The translations under genes and the position numbers were made by a program. The notes beneath the pieces were generated by a model. The model was not told where the DNA came from and made no database searches. It saw nothing but the letters and a program-made list of their open reading frames with translations. From the NCBI GenBank assembly GCA_017848755.1, contig JAFIHI010000200.1, positions 1 through 48,910 of the forward strand: a DNA stretch of 48,910 bases. The letters run 5' to 3'. Shown here one piece after another: positions 14,500 through 22,716 of this stretch; positions within the stretch are counted from its first letter, which is position 1, and each line of letters starts with the position of its first letter. This DNA comes from Nakamurella sp. (GTDB lineage: Bacteria; Actinomycetota; Actinomycetes; Mycobacteriales; Nakamurellaceae).

Positions 14500-15914
14500 C
14501 CGACGACCGCCGATTCCCGGCGCGTCGGTGCGCCCGCGGCCGCGAATGCCTGTTCGACGACGGCCAGGCCCTCCTCGAGAAGGGCGTCATCGATGACGAG
14601 CGGCGGCAGGAAGCGGAACACGTTGCCGAACGTGCCGCAGGTCAACGTGAGCACACCCTCCGAGTGGCAGATGCGGTTGACGGCGCCCGCGAGCTCGGCA
14701 TCGGGCGTGATGGTGCCGGGCTTGACGACCTCGATCGCCATCATGGCGCCGCGGCCGCGGACTTCGCCGATCGACGGGTAGCGCTCGGCGAGCTCGTGCA
14801 GCCGGCGGCCCATGATCTGTCCGATATGCCGTGCGCGGGCGGCGAGGTCGAGTTCCTTCATGGTCTCGATGGCGCCCAGCGCCGCGGCACAGGCGACGGG
14901 GTTCCCGCCGTAGGTGCCACCGAGGCCGCCGGGGTGCACGGCGTCCATGATCTCCGCCCGGCCGGTGACTGCGGCGAGCGGCAAGCCGCCGGCGATCCCC
15001 TTCGCGGTGGTGATGAGATCCGGTACCACGCCTTCGTTTTCGCACGCGAACCAGTCACCGGTGCGGCAGAAGCCGGTCTGGATCTCGTCCGCGATGAAGA
15101 CCACGCCGTGCTTCGTGCACCACTCGGACAGCGCGGGCAGGAAGCCCTCCGCGGGGACGATGAACCCGCCCTCGCCCTGGATCGGCTCGATCACGATCGC
15201 CGCGAGATTCTCTGCGCCGACCTGCTTCTCGATCATCGTGATGGCACGCTCGGCCGCTTCCGCGCCCTTGATCGGCGCCGGCTCGCGGAACGGGTAGGAC
15301 ATCGGCGCCCGGTACACCTCGCCGGCGAACGGCCCGAACCCGTTCTTGTACGGCGCATTCTTCGCCGTCATCGCCATGGTGAGGTTGGTGCGGCCGTGGT
15401 ACGCGTGGTCGAACACGACGACCGCATCCCGCCCGGTCGCGACGCGCGCGATCTTGACGGCGTTCTCGACCGCCTCGGCGCCGGAATTGAGCAGTACCGA
15501 CTTCTTCGCATGGCTGCCCGGGGTGAGTTCGGCGAGCCGTTCGCACACCTCGACATAGCCGCCGTACGGCACCACCATGAAGCAGGTATGCGTGAACTGG
15601 TGCACCTGGCGCGCCACCCCCTCGGCGACCTTCGGCGCGGCATTGCCGACGCTGGTGACGGCGATGCCGGCAGCGAGATCGATGAGGCTGTTGCCGTCCA
15701 CGTCGACCACCACACCCCCGCCCGCGGCGGCGATGTAGGCGGGCAGCCCCACGCTGACCCCGCCGGACACGGAGGCGGTCTTGCGCTCGTGCAGGGCGCG
15801 GGAGATCGGCCCCGGAATCTCCGTCACGAGGTGACGGTGCTGCGGAAGGGTCGGGCCGCCGAGGATTTCCCCGTGGCTGTCGGTCTGGATTCCGCCGTGG
15901 ATGTCGCTGCTCAT
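14496..15914 (-). CDS. gabT: 4-aminobutyrate aminotransferase (class III, PLP-dependent)
   Basis: 472 residues of the class-III aminotransferase fold. PLP-binding and active-site segments visible: NSGAEAVENAVK (phosphate loop), FDHAYHGRT, IVIEPIQGEGG, FIADEIQTGFCRTG and the Schiff-base Lys in TTAKGIAGGLPLAAV. The GEGG and DEIQTGF segments fit 4-aminobutyrate:2-oxoglutarate aminotransferase, which makes succinate semialdehyde for the dehydrogenase at 8871-10334. First gene of the minus-strand block and divergent from the PucR-family regulator 102 bases away. Beta-alanine or 5-aminovalerate are possible alternative substrates. Confidence 0.9.
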   Translation of the reverse strand: MSSDIHGGIQTDSHGEILGGPTLPQHRHLVTEIPGPISRALHERKTASVSGGVSVGLPAYIAAAGGGVVVDVDGNSLIDLAAGIAVTSVGNAAPKVAEGVARQVHQFTHTCFMVVPYGGYVEVCERLAELTPGSHAKKSVLLNSGAEAVENAVKIARVATGRDAVVVFDHAYHGRTNLTMAMTAKNAPYKNGFGPFAGEVYRAPMSYPFREPAPIKGAEAAERAITMIEKQVGAENLAAIVIEPIQGEGGFIVPAEGFLPALSEWCTKHGVVFIADEIQTGFCRTGDWFACENEGVVPDLITTAKGIAGGLPLAAVTGRAEIMDAVHPGGLGGTYGGNPVACAAALGAIETMKELDLAARARHIGQIMGRRLHELAERYPSIGEVRGRGAMMAIEVVKPGTITPDAELAGAVNRICHSEGVLTLTCGTFGNVFRFLPPLVIDDALLEEGLAVVEQAFAAAGAPTRRESAVVG

Positions 15915-15957
15915 GCTGCGAACCTAGACCCGTTTCCCGCGCGGTTCCGTTGGCAAT

Positions 15958-15977
15958 TCATCCAATATCGTTGATGA
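15958..15977. promoter_or_regulatory. Imperfect palindrome in the gabT-pucR divergent region
   Basis: TCATCCAATATCGTTGATGA has outer arms TCATC/GATGA that pair perfectly and a partly symmetric centre (7 of 10 pairs). It lies between the divergent starts of gabT (15914) and the PucR-family gene (16016), in an AT-richer patch than its surroundings. An operator for the PucR regulator is plausible, unproven. Confidence 0.4.
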
Positions 15978-16015
15978 TGTTGTTCGGAGTGCACAGTGAT
16001 TCCGGAGGAGATGCG

Positions 16016-17509
16016 ATGACGGCAAGCCTGGCGGCGCTCCTGCGGCGAGCGGACCTCGGGCTGACGCTGCTGAGCGGCGGGGACACCGACCGCGTCACCG
16101 AGCCCATCCGGTGGGTCACCACGAGCGAACTCGTCGATCCGACGCCCTACCTGCGCGGCGGCGAGCTGGTGCTCACCACCGGCATGCGGCTGCCGGCCGG
16201 TCGCGCCGGTGTCGAGGCGTACGTCGCGAGGCTGGTCGCCGCGGGCGTGGCCGGACTCGGTTTCGGGGTCGGTCTCGCACACCAGACGGTGCCGGCGCGG
16301 CTCGTGCGCAGCGCTCGCGCGGCCGGTCTGCCGCTGGTGGTGGTCGACGAGCCGACCCCGTTCATCGCGATCGGGGAGGCTGTCGCGGACATGCGGGTCC
16401 AGGCCGAGGTGCGCGAACTCGCTGAGGCTCTGCGCGCGCAACAGTCGATCACGCGGGCGGCCGTCACGCACGGGCCGGAAGGGGTGACGCGGCGGCTCGC
16501 GGCGTTGTTGGACGGGTGGGTGATCGTTGCGGACATCGCCGGGCGCGTGCTGCACGAGGTACCGGGCGGCATCTCGGACCGGGAGAACCGATGGCGGGCG
16601 GAGCTCGGCCGGCTGCGCAGTGGGCATCGCGCGTCGGCCGCCCTCGCCACGCCCGACGAACACGTCACGGTGCAGACCCTCGGCGGCGCCGATCAGGTAC
16701 ACGGGTTCCTGGTGACCGGCCGGGTTTCGCCGCCGTCGACCGCGCATCATTCGATGACGAACGTTGCGGCGGCGCTGCTTTCGGTGGCGCTGGGGCGGGA
16801 GCCCGACTCGGGTGGGGCTCGCGCGGCGCGGGCGACGCTGATGGCCTCGCTGGCCGAGCATCCGGACGTCATCGCGCCGCTGCTGCCCGCCCTCGGCGGG
16901 CCGGTGTTCGACCAGCCCATCACCCGCGTGGCGGCCGTCGCCGGCCCGGCCGATGCGCTCGACGCCCTGCACGCCCACCTCGAAACCCTCGGCACCGCAC
17001 TCGCCTACCCGTGGGCCTCGGTGGACGGCGACCTGCTGGTGGTGCTCGGCGAAGCCCTGGACGCCCGCGCGGCCGGACTCTCCGAGCCCGGTCTGGTCTG
17101 CGGGTGGAGCACGGCCCTGGCGCCGGCCGAGACGCCTCGGGGCGCGCGAGAAGCGTTGCAGGCGCTGCGTTTCGCGGTGCGCTCGGGCGCGGACAGCCGA
17201 ACCTTCGACGAGACGGGAGCCGGTTCGCTGTGGACCGTCGCGGGCGCCGACCGAACGTCCGCATTCGCGGCGCGGCTGCTCGACCCGCTCCGGCGGTACG
17301 AGCAGCAGTCGTCCGTGCCGCTGCGCGAGAGCCTGCGCACCTGGCTGGCGCATCACGGCCAGTACGACCCGGCGGCAGCGGCGCTGAACATCCACCGGAA
17401 CACCCTGCGCTACCGGATACAGAAGGCCGGCGCCCTGATGCGCTGCGACCTGGACAACCCGACCGTCCGCATGGAGCTCTGGTTCGCCCTCGGCGCGGAC
17501 GTGAGCTAA
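16016..17509 (+). CDS. PucR-family transcriptional regulator, likely controls the GABA cluster
   Basis: 497 residues. The N-terminal 130 residues are a purine-catabolism PucR-like domain (WVTTSELVDPTPYLRGGELVL is characteristic). A CdaR-type GGDEF-like middle follows at about 280-400. A C-terminal HTH_30 domain at about 440-490 contains YDPAAAALNIHRNTLRYRI. ATG at 16016 is selected because GGAGGAG lies five bases upstream, although the frame is open further. PucR regulators are ligand-responsive activators usually placed beside the genes they control; this one is divergent from gabT, so it probably responds to GABA or a related metabolite. Confidence 0.88.
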   Translation: MTASLAALLRRADLGLTLLSGGDTDRVTEPIRWVTTSELVDPTPYLRGGELVLTTGMRLPAGRAGVEAYVARLVAAGVAGLGFGVGLAHQTVPARLVRSARAAGLPLVVVDEPTPFIAIGEAVADMRVQAEVRELAEALRAQQSITRAAVTHGPEGVTRRLAALLDGWVIVADIAGRVLHEVPGGISDRENRWRAELGRLRSGHRASAALATPDEHVTVQTLGGADQVHGFLVTGRVSPPSTAHHSMTNVAAALLSVALGREPDSGGARAARATLMASLAEHPDVIAPLLPALGGPVFDQPITRVAAVAGPADALDALHAHLETLGTALAYPWASVDGDLLVVLGEALDARAAGLSEPGLVCGWSTALAPAETPRGAREALQALRFAVRSGADSRTFDETGAGSLWTVAGADRTSAFAARLLDPLRRYEQQSSVPLRESLRTWLAHHGQYDPAAAALNIHRNTLRYRIQKAGALMRCDLDNPTVRMELWFALGADVS

Positions 17510-17537
17510 CCACCGCCGACGCGCCGGCGCGGCCTAT

Positions 17538-18776
17538 TCACCAGTCGTGGATGGTGCCGTCGGCGAGTCGGTTGTAGGGCAGATAGGCGGTGACGTAGGG
17601 GTATGTGCCGGCCTCGTCGGTGTCGAGATCGACTCCCAGGCCGGGGTTGTCGCCCGGGTGCAGGTAGCCGTCGGTGAATGTCATGGACTGCCGGAAGACG
17701 CGGTTGGTGCGCTCGCCGTGCTGCATGTATTCCTGGATGCCGAAGTTGTGGATGGCGAGACCCACGTGCAGCTGCGCGGCGAACCCGACCGGCGAGATGT
17801 CCGTCGGCCCATGGAATCCCGACTTGATCTGGTACTGCGCGGCGTAGTCCATCACCTTCTTGAGCGGGGTGATCCCGCCGAAATGCGTGGACGCGGCGCG
17901 CACGTAGTCGATGAGTTGTTCCTTGATCAGACCCTGGAAATCCCACAGCGTGTTGAACACTTCGCCGATCGCGAGCGGCGTGATCGTGTGCTGGCGAACG
18001 AGTCTCAGCGCTTCCTGGTTCTCGGCGGGGGTGCAGTCTTCCAGCCAGAACAGGTCGTATGGCTCCAGCGACTTCCCGAGCTTCGCCGCCTGCAGCGGGG
18101 TCATGCGGTGATGCCCGTCGTGCAGCAGCGGCAGCTCCGGACCGAACTCACTCCGTACCGCCTCGAAAACAGTTGGCACGTGCCGAAGGTAGGAGGGCGT
18201 GTCCCAATCCTCTTGCGCCGGAAGGTTTCCGCGCTGCGCCGGTTCGAAATCGTAGCGGACGCCTTCATTCCCGGGCAGGCCCCGATTCGATGCGATGCCG
18301 TAGATGGATTCCAACCCCGGAACGCCGGTCTGCACCCGGATCGATCGGTAGCCCAGCTCCTGGTGGTGCCGGATCGAATCGAACAGCTCGGGTAGCTCCT
18401 TGCCGGAGGCGTGCCCGTAGGCCATCAGCCCGTTGCGCGAGGCGCCGCCCAGCAGTTGGTACACCGGCATGCCGGCGGCCTTGCCCTTCAGGTCCCACAG
18501 CGCCATGTCCACCGCCGCGATCGCCGCCATGGTGATCGGCCCGCGCCGCCAATACGCGCTGCGGTACAGGAATTGCCAGGTGTCCTCGATCCGGTGCGCG
18601 TCACGACCGATGAGCAGCGGCACCACGTGATCGCGCAGATAGCTCACCGCCGCGAGCTCACGCCCGTTGACGGTGGCGTCGCCCAGACCGGTCAGGCCGT
18701 CATCCGTGGTGAGTTTCAGCGTGACGAAGTTCCGGTCCGGGCTGGTCACGATCACCTCGGCGCGATCGATCTTCAC
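17538..18776 (-). CDS. manD: D-mannonate dehydratase, ManD/RspA type (enolase superfamily)
   Basis: 412 residues, full length. Mandelate-racemase/enolase superfamily with ManD active-site groups: Arg in IRVQTGVPG and Tyr in IYGI (dyad), Asp and His in LHDGHHR, metal Glu in WLEDCTP and IGEVFN, and His in SGFHGPTD. VEIVTSPDRNF-like N-terminal sequence and RAGIWxxGTI-type C-terminus match characterised ManD proteins. It dehydrates D-mannonate to 2-keto-3-deoxygluconate in hexuronate catabolism. GTG at 18776 is chosen because AAGGAAGGA lies upstream and the family starts at this M/V-K-I. Third gene of the operon, 50 bases after the SDR. Members of low activity or D-gluconate preference exist, so substrate needs assay. 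Confidence 0.85.
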   Translation of the reverse strand: MKIDRAEVIVTSPDRNFVTLKLTTDDGLTGLGDATVNGRELAAVSYLRDHVVPLLIGRDAHRIEDTWQFLYRSAYWRRGPITMAAIAAVDMALWDLKGKAAGMPVYQLLGGASRNGLMAYGHASGKELPELFDSIRHHQELGYRSIRVQTGVPGLESIYGIASNRGLPGNEGVRYDFEPAQRGNLPAQEDWDTPSYLRHVPTVFEAVRSEFGPELPLLHDGHHRMTPLQAAKLGKSLEPYDLFWLEDCTPAENQEALRLVRQHTITPLAIGEVFNTLWDFQGLIKEQLIDYVRAASTHFGGITPLKKVMDYAAQYQIKSGFHGPTDISPVGFAAQLHVGLAIHNFGIQEYMQHGERTNRVFRQSMTFTDGYLHPGDNPGLGVDLDTDEAGTYPYVTAYLPYNRLADGTIHDW

Positions 18777-18826
18777 TGGTCGTTCCTTCCTTGGGCGCGA
18801 AATCAACTGATATGACGATGTTCTCG

Positions 18827-19624
18827 TCAGATGGTCATCGCAGAGAACCCGCCGTCAACGTGGATCAGTGCGCCGGTCACGAATCCGGAGGCGCGGGGCG
18901 AGGCAAGCCACAGCAGCGCGCCGTCCAGTTCGCTGGCCTCGCCCAGCCGACGCATCGGCGTGTGACGGACGATGTCCGCGATGCGCTCCTCGCTGAGCAG
19001 CGCTCGATTCTGTTCCGCCGGGAAGAAGCCTGGGACGATCGCGTTGACCCGGACCCCGTCTCCCGCAAGCTCTCTCGCCAGATATTGGGTGAGATTGTTG
19101 ACGCCGGCCTTGGCGACGCCGTAACCGAGCACACGGGACAGCGGCGGCCCGGACGACGCCGAGGAGATGTTGATGACGCCGGCGCGGCCCGGCCGACGGC
19201 GCAACTGCGGCGAGAACGCTTGCACCGCTTTGAACATCGAGGACAGGTTGACGTCGAGCAGCCGCTGCCACTCGTCGTCGGTGAGATCGTCGAACGGCGT
19301 CGACGAGTTGACACCCGCCGCGTTCACGAGAATGTCGATGCCGCCGCGGCCTTCGGCGTCCGCCGCCGCCCGCTCGATCGACGCGCGATCGGCGACGTCC
19401 ACCGCGCGGAACCACGCGGCGCCGCCCGCATCCTGCACACGCCGCACCGCCGCCTCGCCGCGTTCCCATGACCGGCCGAGCACCCCGACCTCGGCGCCCG
19501 CCGCCGCCAGCACCTCCACGAATCGGCCGCCCAGCACACCGGTCCCGCCGATCACCACCGCGCGAAACCCCTTGAGGCTGAACAGATCCGACAGAAACGG
19601 TGCTGCGGGATCGTTGTCGCTCAT
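18827..19624 (-). CDS. SDR oxidoreductase, probable D-mannonate (fructuronate) oxidoreductase
   Basis: 265 residues with an intact classical SDR core: GGTGVLGG nucleotide loop, NAAG motif, catalytic Ser in NISSASSG and Y-x3-K in YGVAKAG, then NAIVPGFF. Placed between a truncated tagaturonate/fructuronate epimerase and ManD, it most likely reduces D-fructuronate to D-mannonate, as SDR-type UxuB replacements do. Its ATG overlaps the stop of the uxaE remnant (ATGA), so in the ancestral operon it was translationally coupled to the epimerase. The assignment to this substrate rests on context. Confidence 0.8.
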   Translation of the reverse strand: MSDNDPAAPFLSDLFSLKGFRAVVIGGTGVLGGRFVEVLAAAGAEVGVLGRSWERGEAAVRRVQDAGGAAWFRAVDVADRASIERAAADAEGRGGIDILVNAAGVNSSTPFDDLTDDEWQRLLDVNLSSMFKAVQAFSPQLRRRPGRAGVINISSASSGPPLSRVLGYGVAKAGVNNLTQYLARELAGDGVRVNAIVPGFFPAEQNRALLSEERIADIVRHTPMRRLGEASELDGALLWLASPRASGFVTGALIHVDGGFSAMTI

Positions 19625-20481
19625 GGCCGGCTCGCGAACGGGTTCAGGTGGCGCCCGAGGTGGTCCGACAGGGCTTGACTATAGGCGTCGTCATACTCGG
19701 TGAGCACCTCCCGAAGGGCCACGTCGATCGGGCTCGCCGCGCCCGCCTCCGTGCGCAACGCGGCACCGTATCCGACATGCAGGATCTGACGGGTGGCGGG
19801 ATTGTGGAGCAGTGACGACAGGTCGTTATCCGCAATGGCCGCCGCGTCCGGTACGGATTTGAGGTCGGCCGACACGTAGTAGCTCGCGCGCGCCGCGCGG
19901 TAGGCGCTGACGCTCGCGTCGCAGATCCGGCGGAACAGCGCAGGGTCGAACTGCGCCGCAACGCCGAGGGCCACCAGATAACTGGTGCCCGACGTCTTCA
20001 GATGCACAAGCCCACCGGTCGCCTCCATCACCCCTGCATAGATGCTGAACTTGTCCGAGCCGGAATGCATCCCGATCTTGTACGGGCCGAGCGCTGCAGC
20101 TACAGCAGCGTGCGTGCGGATGCTCGCGAACAGCGCGGCGCGATCGCCGACGAATTCCACACCCTTCTCGAGTGTTCCGAGGTGCCGCGGCGCGAAGCTC
20201 ATCCAGTGAACACCTAGGCGCGCCAGCTCGGTCGCGATGTACACGTGTTCCGCGGTGGTGGTGGGCTCGTCCGTCTCGTCGACGGCGATCTCCACTTCGA
20301 CCTCTTGGCGCGCGCGGTCCATGAGGTGGCGGTACATCGCGGCGCCTTCGGCGATGGCGCGCCCATACTTCGCCATGGCGTGCGCGAGATCGGTGTCGCT
20401 GACGCGAATCTCACGGGTGCCGGCGTCGACCCGCAGGTCGGCATAGCGGTCGAATCGCCGCTCGAACCACCCGACGAGCAC
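19621..20481 (-). pseudogene. uxaE: Tagaturonate epimerase (UxaE), N-terminally truncated by deletion
   Basis: The reading frame resembles only the C-terminal part of UxaE, the enzyme interconverting D-tagaturonate and D-fructuronate. Visible family blocks are KYGRAIAEGAAMYRHL, VDETDEP, KIGMHSGSDKFSIYAG, HLKTSGTSYLVAL and QILHVGYGAAL. UxaE proteins are usually about 420-480 residues; 286 are left at most, and homology begins near residue 8, so about 140-150 N-terminal residues including part of the barrel are missing. No RBS lies at the 5' end; instead the sequence runs into a lipoprotein signal peptide in another frame (20450-20549). Probably non-functional. Confidence 0.72.
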
Positions 20482-20549
20482 GCCGCCGCCGTCATCACCA
20501 GGGCGAGCGCCACTGATCCCGCGACGAGTTTCCGCATGTTCCTCAACAT
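20450..20549 (-). pseudogene. Lipoprotein signal-peptide stub, remains of a sugar-transporter binding protein
   Basis: Beginning at ATG 20549 (or 20537) after AAGGAGAAGAGG is a perfect lipoprotein signal: MRKLVAG, a hydrophobic core and lipobox TAAAC followed by SSGGSSGDS. After about 33 codons the frame loses protein character and continues antisense-free through the uxaE remnant in the wrong register, stopping at 20214. The normal interpretation is the start of an ABC-type solute-binding protein whose remainder, and probably the permease genes, were deleted together with the 5' third of uxaE. Confidence 0.65.
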
Positions 20550-20709
20550 TGAAACCTCTTCTCCTTAGGGCGGTGACGCTGTTCCCGTTGCGCTGTGTGG
20601 CGCGAGCCCGTCACCAGGTCAGCCATGCCAAGAATGCAGTCCGCTCCGCGCCCGCGACGCCACGTCATGCGGCATCCCACCTCAGGAGGCTCCGCGATCT
20701 TTCGCGTAC

Positions 20710-20723
20710 TGCAAGCGCTTGCA
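20710..20723. promoter_or_regulatory. LacI-family operator 1
   Basis: TGCAAGCGCTTGCA is a perfect 14-bp palindrome identical to the general LacI/GalR-family operator consensus. It lies in the 363-base gene-free divergent region 20550-20912 between the hexuronate operon and the LacI gene. TTGACG directly after it could be a -35 for the plus strand. Confidence 0.85.
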
Positions 20724-20755
20724 TTGACGGAGACGATACTCGCATACTCATCAGA

Positions 20756-20769
20756 TGCAAGCGCTTGCA
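20756..20769. promoter_or_regulatory. LacI-family operator 2
   Basis: A second perfect TGCAAGCGCTTGCA, 46 bases centre to centre from operator 1. The paired sites enclose a promoter-sized interval, so a regulator bound at both could block promoters in both directions, with release by a hexuronate-derived inducer as the likely logic. Confidence 0.85.
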
Positions 20770-20912
20770 GAGGAACCTCTCGCATGAGGGGGATCAGATC
20801 GGGAGGATCGGGTGTCTGGACGGCGAAAGCGGCTCGACGGTACCGACCAGGCGTTGCTGAACTCGGTGGCGCAATACTCGGGACGCCCGTGCTATCCGAA
20901 AGGCGGTGATCG

Positions 20913-21935
20913 GTGCTGAAGCGACCCACCCTGGACACAGTGGCGCAACAGTGCGGCGTGTCCACTTCTACCGTGTCACGGGCGCTCTCGCGCCCCGAGT
21001 TCGTGAAACCGGCTGTGCGGGAACGGATCCTCGCCGCGGCGACGCAGATCGGCTACCGGCCCAACAAGATGGCGCGCGGCCTCGCGACGGGTCGACTGGG
21101 CCGGTTGGGCCTGCTCGTGCCGGACGTGGGGAACCCGTTCTTCACGGAGCTGCTTCGGGTGGTGCATCACGTCGCATCCACAACGGCACGGTGTTCGCTA
21201 CTGATCGTCAACAGCGATGAGCGTCCCGGCGAGGAGGCCGACCTCATTGCGGGCCTGCTGGAGGAAGTGGACGGCGTGATCGTCGCGTCGCCGCGCGCGC
21301 CCACGAGTGCGTTGACGCAGGCGGTCGACGGGACACCGGTCGTTTTCATCAATCGGCCGATCACCGGTTTCGACGCGGTGCTCATCGAATACCGGGACGC
21401 GATAGTCGAAGCTGGGGAGCATCTGGTCACCGAGGGGCATCGAACCATCGCGCTGGTACGGGGGCCATCGGCATCGTGGGCAGCCACCCAGCGCGCCAAT
21501 GCATTGACCCGGTGGGCCAAGGAGCGGCGGGTGCGGTTGATCGATTTGGGTGCGGGAGCGCCGACCTTCGAGGCTGGCCTCGACGCCGTATCCCGCATCA
21601 TCGACAGCGAAGCGACCGCAGTAGTCGCCTACGACGACATGGTGGCCAGCGGCGTGATTGCGGGCCTTCATGCGGCGGGCCGTAGTGTGCCCGAGGACGT
21701 TGCTGTGGTCGGATGCGACGACACTCTGCTCGCGCGGCTGCTCACCCCGGCGATGACGACCGTGAGCCCGCCATACGCGCAGATCGGGGTGGCGGCGATG
21801 AACCTGCTCAACACCCGGATCGACGATCCGACCGCGCCGGCACGGCGCATCAAGCTGCCGTGCACCCTCGTGCTCCGAGAATCCTCTCAGCGTACTGAGT
21901 CTCGCAGTCCCCATGGGCGCGCGTCCAGGCAGTAG
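20913..21935 (+). CDS. LacI-family transcriptional repressor of the hexuronate operon
   Basis: 340 residues. The N-terminal LacI HTH is TLDTVAQQCGVSTSTVSRAL, with the hinge IGYRPNKMARGLATG. A type-1 periplasmic-binding-like effector domain follows (LGLLVPDVGNPFFTEL; VDGVIVASPR; VVGCDDTLLARLLTPAMTTV). GTG at 20913 is used as the start, with AAAGGCGG upstream. Two perfect LacI operators lie 144-203 bases before it, and it diverges from the ManD operon, so it very likely represses that operon and itself. The C-terminal 20 residues are basic and unconserved. Confidence 0.9.
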   Translation: MLKRPTLDTVAQQCGVSTSTVSRALSRPEFVKPAVRERILAAATQIGYRPNKMARGLATGRLGRLGLLVPDVGNPFFTELLRVVHHVASTTARCSLLIVNSDERPGEEADLIAGLLEEVDGVIVASPRAPTSALTQAVDGTPVVFINRPITGFDAVLIEYRDAIVEAGEHLVTEGHRTIALVRGPSASWAATQRANALTRWAKERRVRLIDLGAGAPTFEAGLDAVSRIIDSEATAVVAYDDMVASGVIAGLHAAGRSVPEDVAVVGCDDTLLARLLTPAMTTVSPPYAQIGVAAMNLLNTRIDDPTAPARRIKLPCTLVLRESSQRTESRSPHGRASRQ

Positions 21936-21990
21936 GCCGACCCCGGAGCGCAATGCATGACGTGCACTGCGCCGTCGACCGGGGGCACCG

Positions 21991-22107
21991 TCACGCGACG
22001 CCGAGAAAAACGACCAGAGATAGCGTGAGAAGGGCGCTGCTGCACATCGCGCCGATACGTCGCCGGAACAGGACACTGGCGTCGAGGACGGCCGTAGGGC
22101 CGGTCAC
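21991..22107 (-). pseudogene. PIN-domain toxin stub (38 codons), truncated
   Basis: GTG at 22107 overlaps the antitoxin stop as GTGA, the usual coupling of this toxin-antitoxin type. The first residues, VTGPTAVLDASVLF, match PIN-toxin N-termini with the first catalytic Asp (VLDA). The following residues (RRRIGAMCSSALLTLS) diverge, and a stop occurs after 38 codons, although PIN toxins are about 130-200 residues. Beyond it, up to the LacI gene, no further PIN sequence is recognisable. The toxin is therefore broken by frameshift or deletion. Confidence 0.6.
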
Positions 22108-22514
22108 CGGGTCGTGACTATGCGGTCGGGGGCGGTGTCGTCGCCGATCTCGCCGGCCATGCGGATTAGGGCCGAGCGGCGCCGGACGGCGCGGGCCGCT
22201 TGATAACGGGCCAGTTCGGAGGCGGCGATACGGCGGTGGACTCCCCCGCCGCTGGCCGCCAGCTCACCGCGGTCGATCAGCCGCACCACCGTCATCCGGC
22301 TGACCCCCAGTAGTTCGGCAGCCTGCTGGGTGCCGAGCAGGCTATCCGCGGGGAACACCACGGCATCCGGGCTCGACTCCAACACATCCACCAGACGCAG
22401 AAGCGCACCCCGGGCCGACGGCGTCACATCGTCATCCCGCTCGGATCCACGGAGCACGTCATCAACGGCGGCACGAAGCCGCTGCGCCTGGTCGTGTGCG
22501 ATCGCCCCACCCAT
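22104..22514 (-). CDS. Excisionase-type HTH protein, probable antitoxin of a PIN-toxin pair
   Basis: 136 residues. A MerR/excisionase-like helix-turn-helix at about 62-110 (LLGTQQAAELLGVSRMTVVRLIDRGELAA followed by the wing VHRRIAASELARYQ) is preceded by an Arg/Asp-rich N-terminal helix. In actinobacteria this architecture is the antitoxin paired with a downstream PIN RNase; a 38-codon PIN stub indeed overlaps its stop. The antitoxin appears intact while its toxin is destroyed. It may persist as an orphan DNA-binding protein. Confidence 0.78.
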   Translation of the reverse strand: MGGAIAHDQAQRLRAAVDDVLRGSERDDDVTPSARGALLRLVDVLESSPDAVVFPADSLLGTQQAAELLGVSRMTVVRLIDRGELAASGGGVHRRIAASELARYQAARAVRRRSALIRMAGEIGDDTAPDRIVTTR

Positions 22515-22590
22515 GGGTCCAGGGTAACCAAAACGCTCAAAACGCGCAGCTCGGCGAGACGCCGAAGATCCCCGCCCCGGCGGCGCGGGT

Positions 22591-22650
22591 GTCGAGTGGG
22601 AGTCCTGCAGAGGAAGTCGGCCCCCGTTCTCTGCAGGACTCCCAGTCGAC
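22591..22650. repeat. Long inverted repeat with GAGTCCTGCAG core
   Basis: Arms 22591-22612 and 22629-22650 pair at 21 of 22 positions around a 16-base loop. The arms contain GGAGTCCTGCAGAG, which resembles the GTGAATCCTGCAGAGG ends of the ~70-bp repeats at 8.7 and 32.4 kb. It lies in the 202-base space between the antitoxin start (22514) and the 3' end of the hydrolase (22717), so it could also stop transcription of the hydrolase gene. Confidence 0.7.
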
Positions 22651-22716
22651 TAGAAACCCGGACGGGGTAGCGAGTCTCTAGGCGGTCAGCGCGATCGAAT
22701 GGGGCACCGAAGCCCC

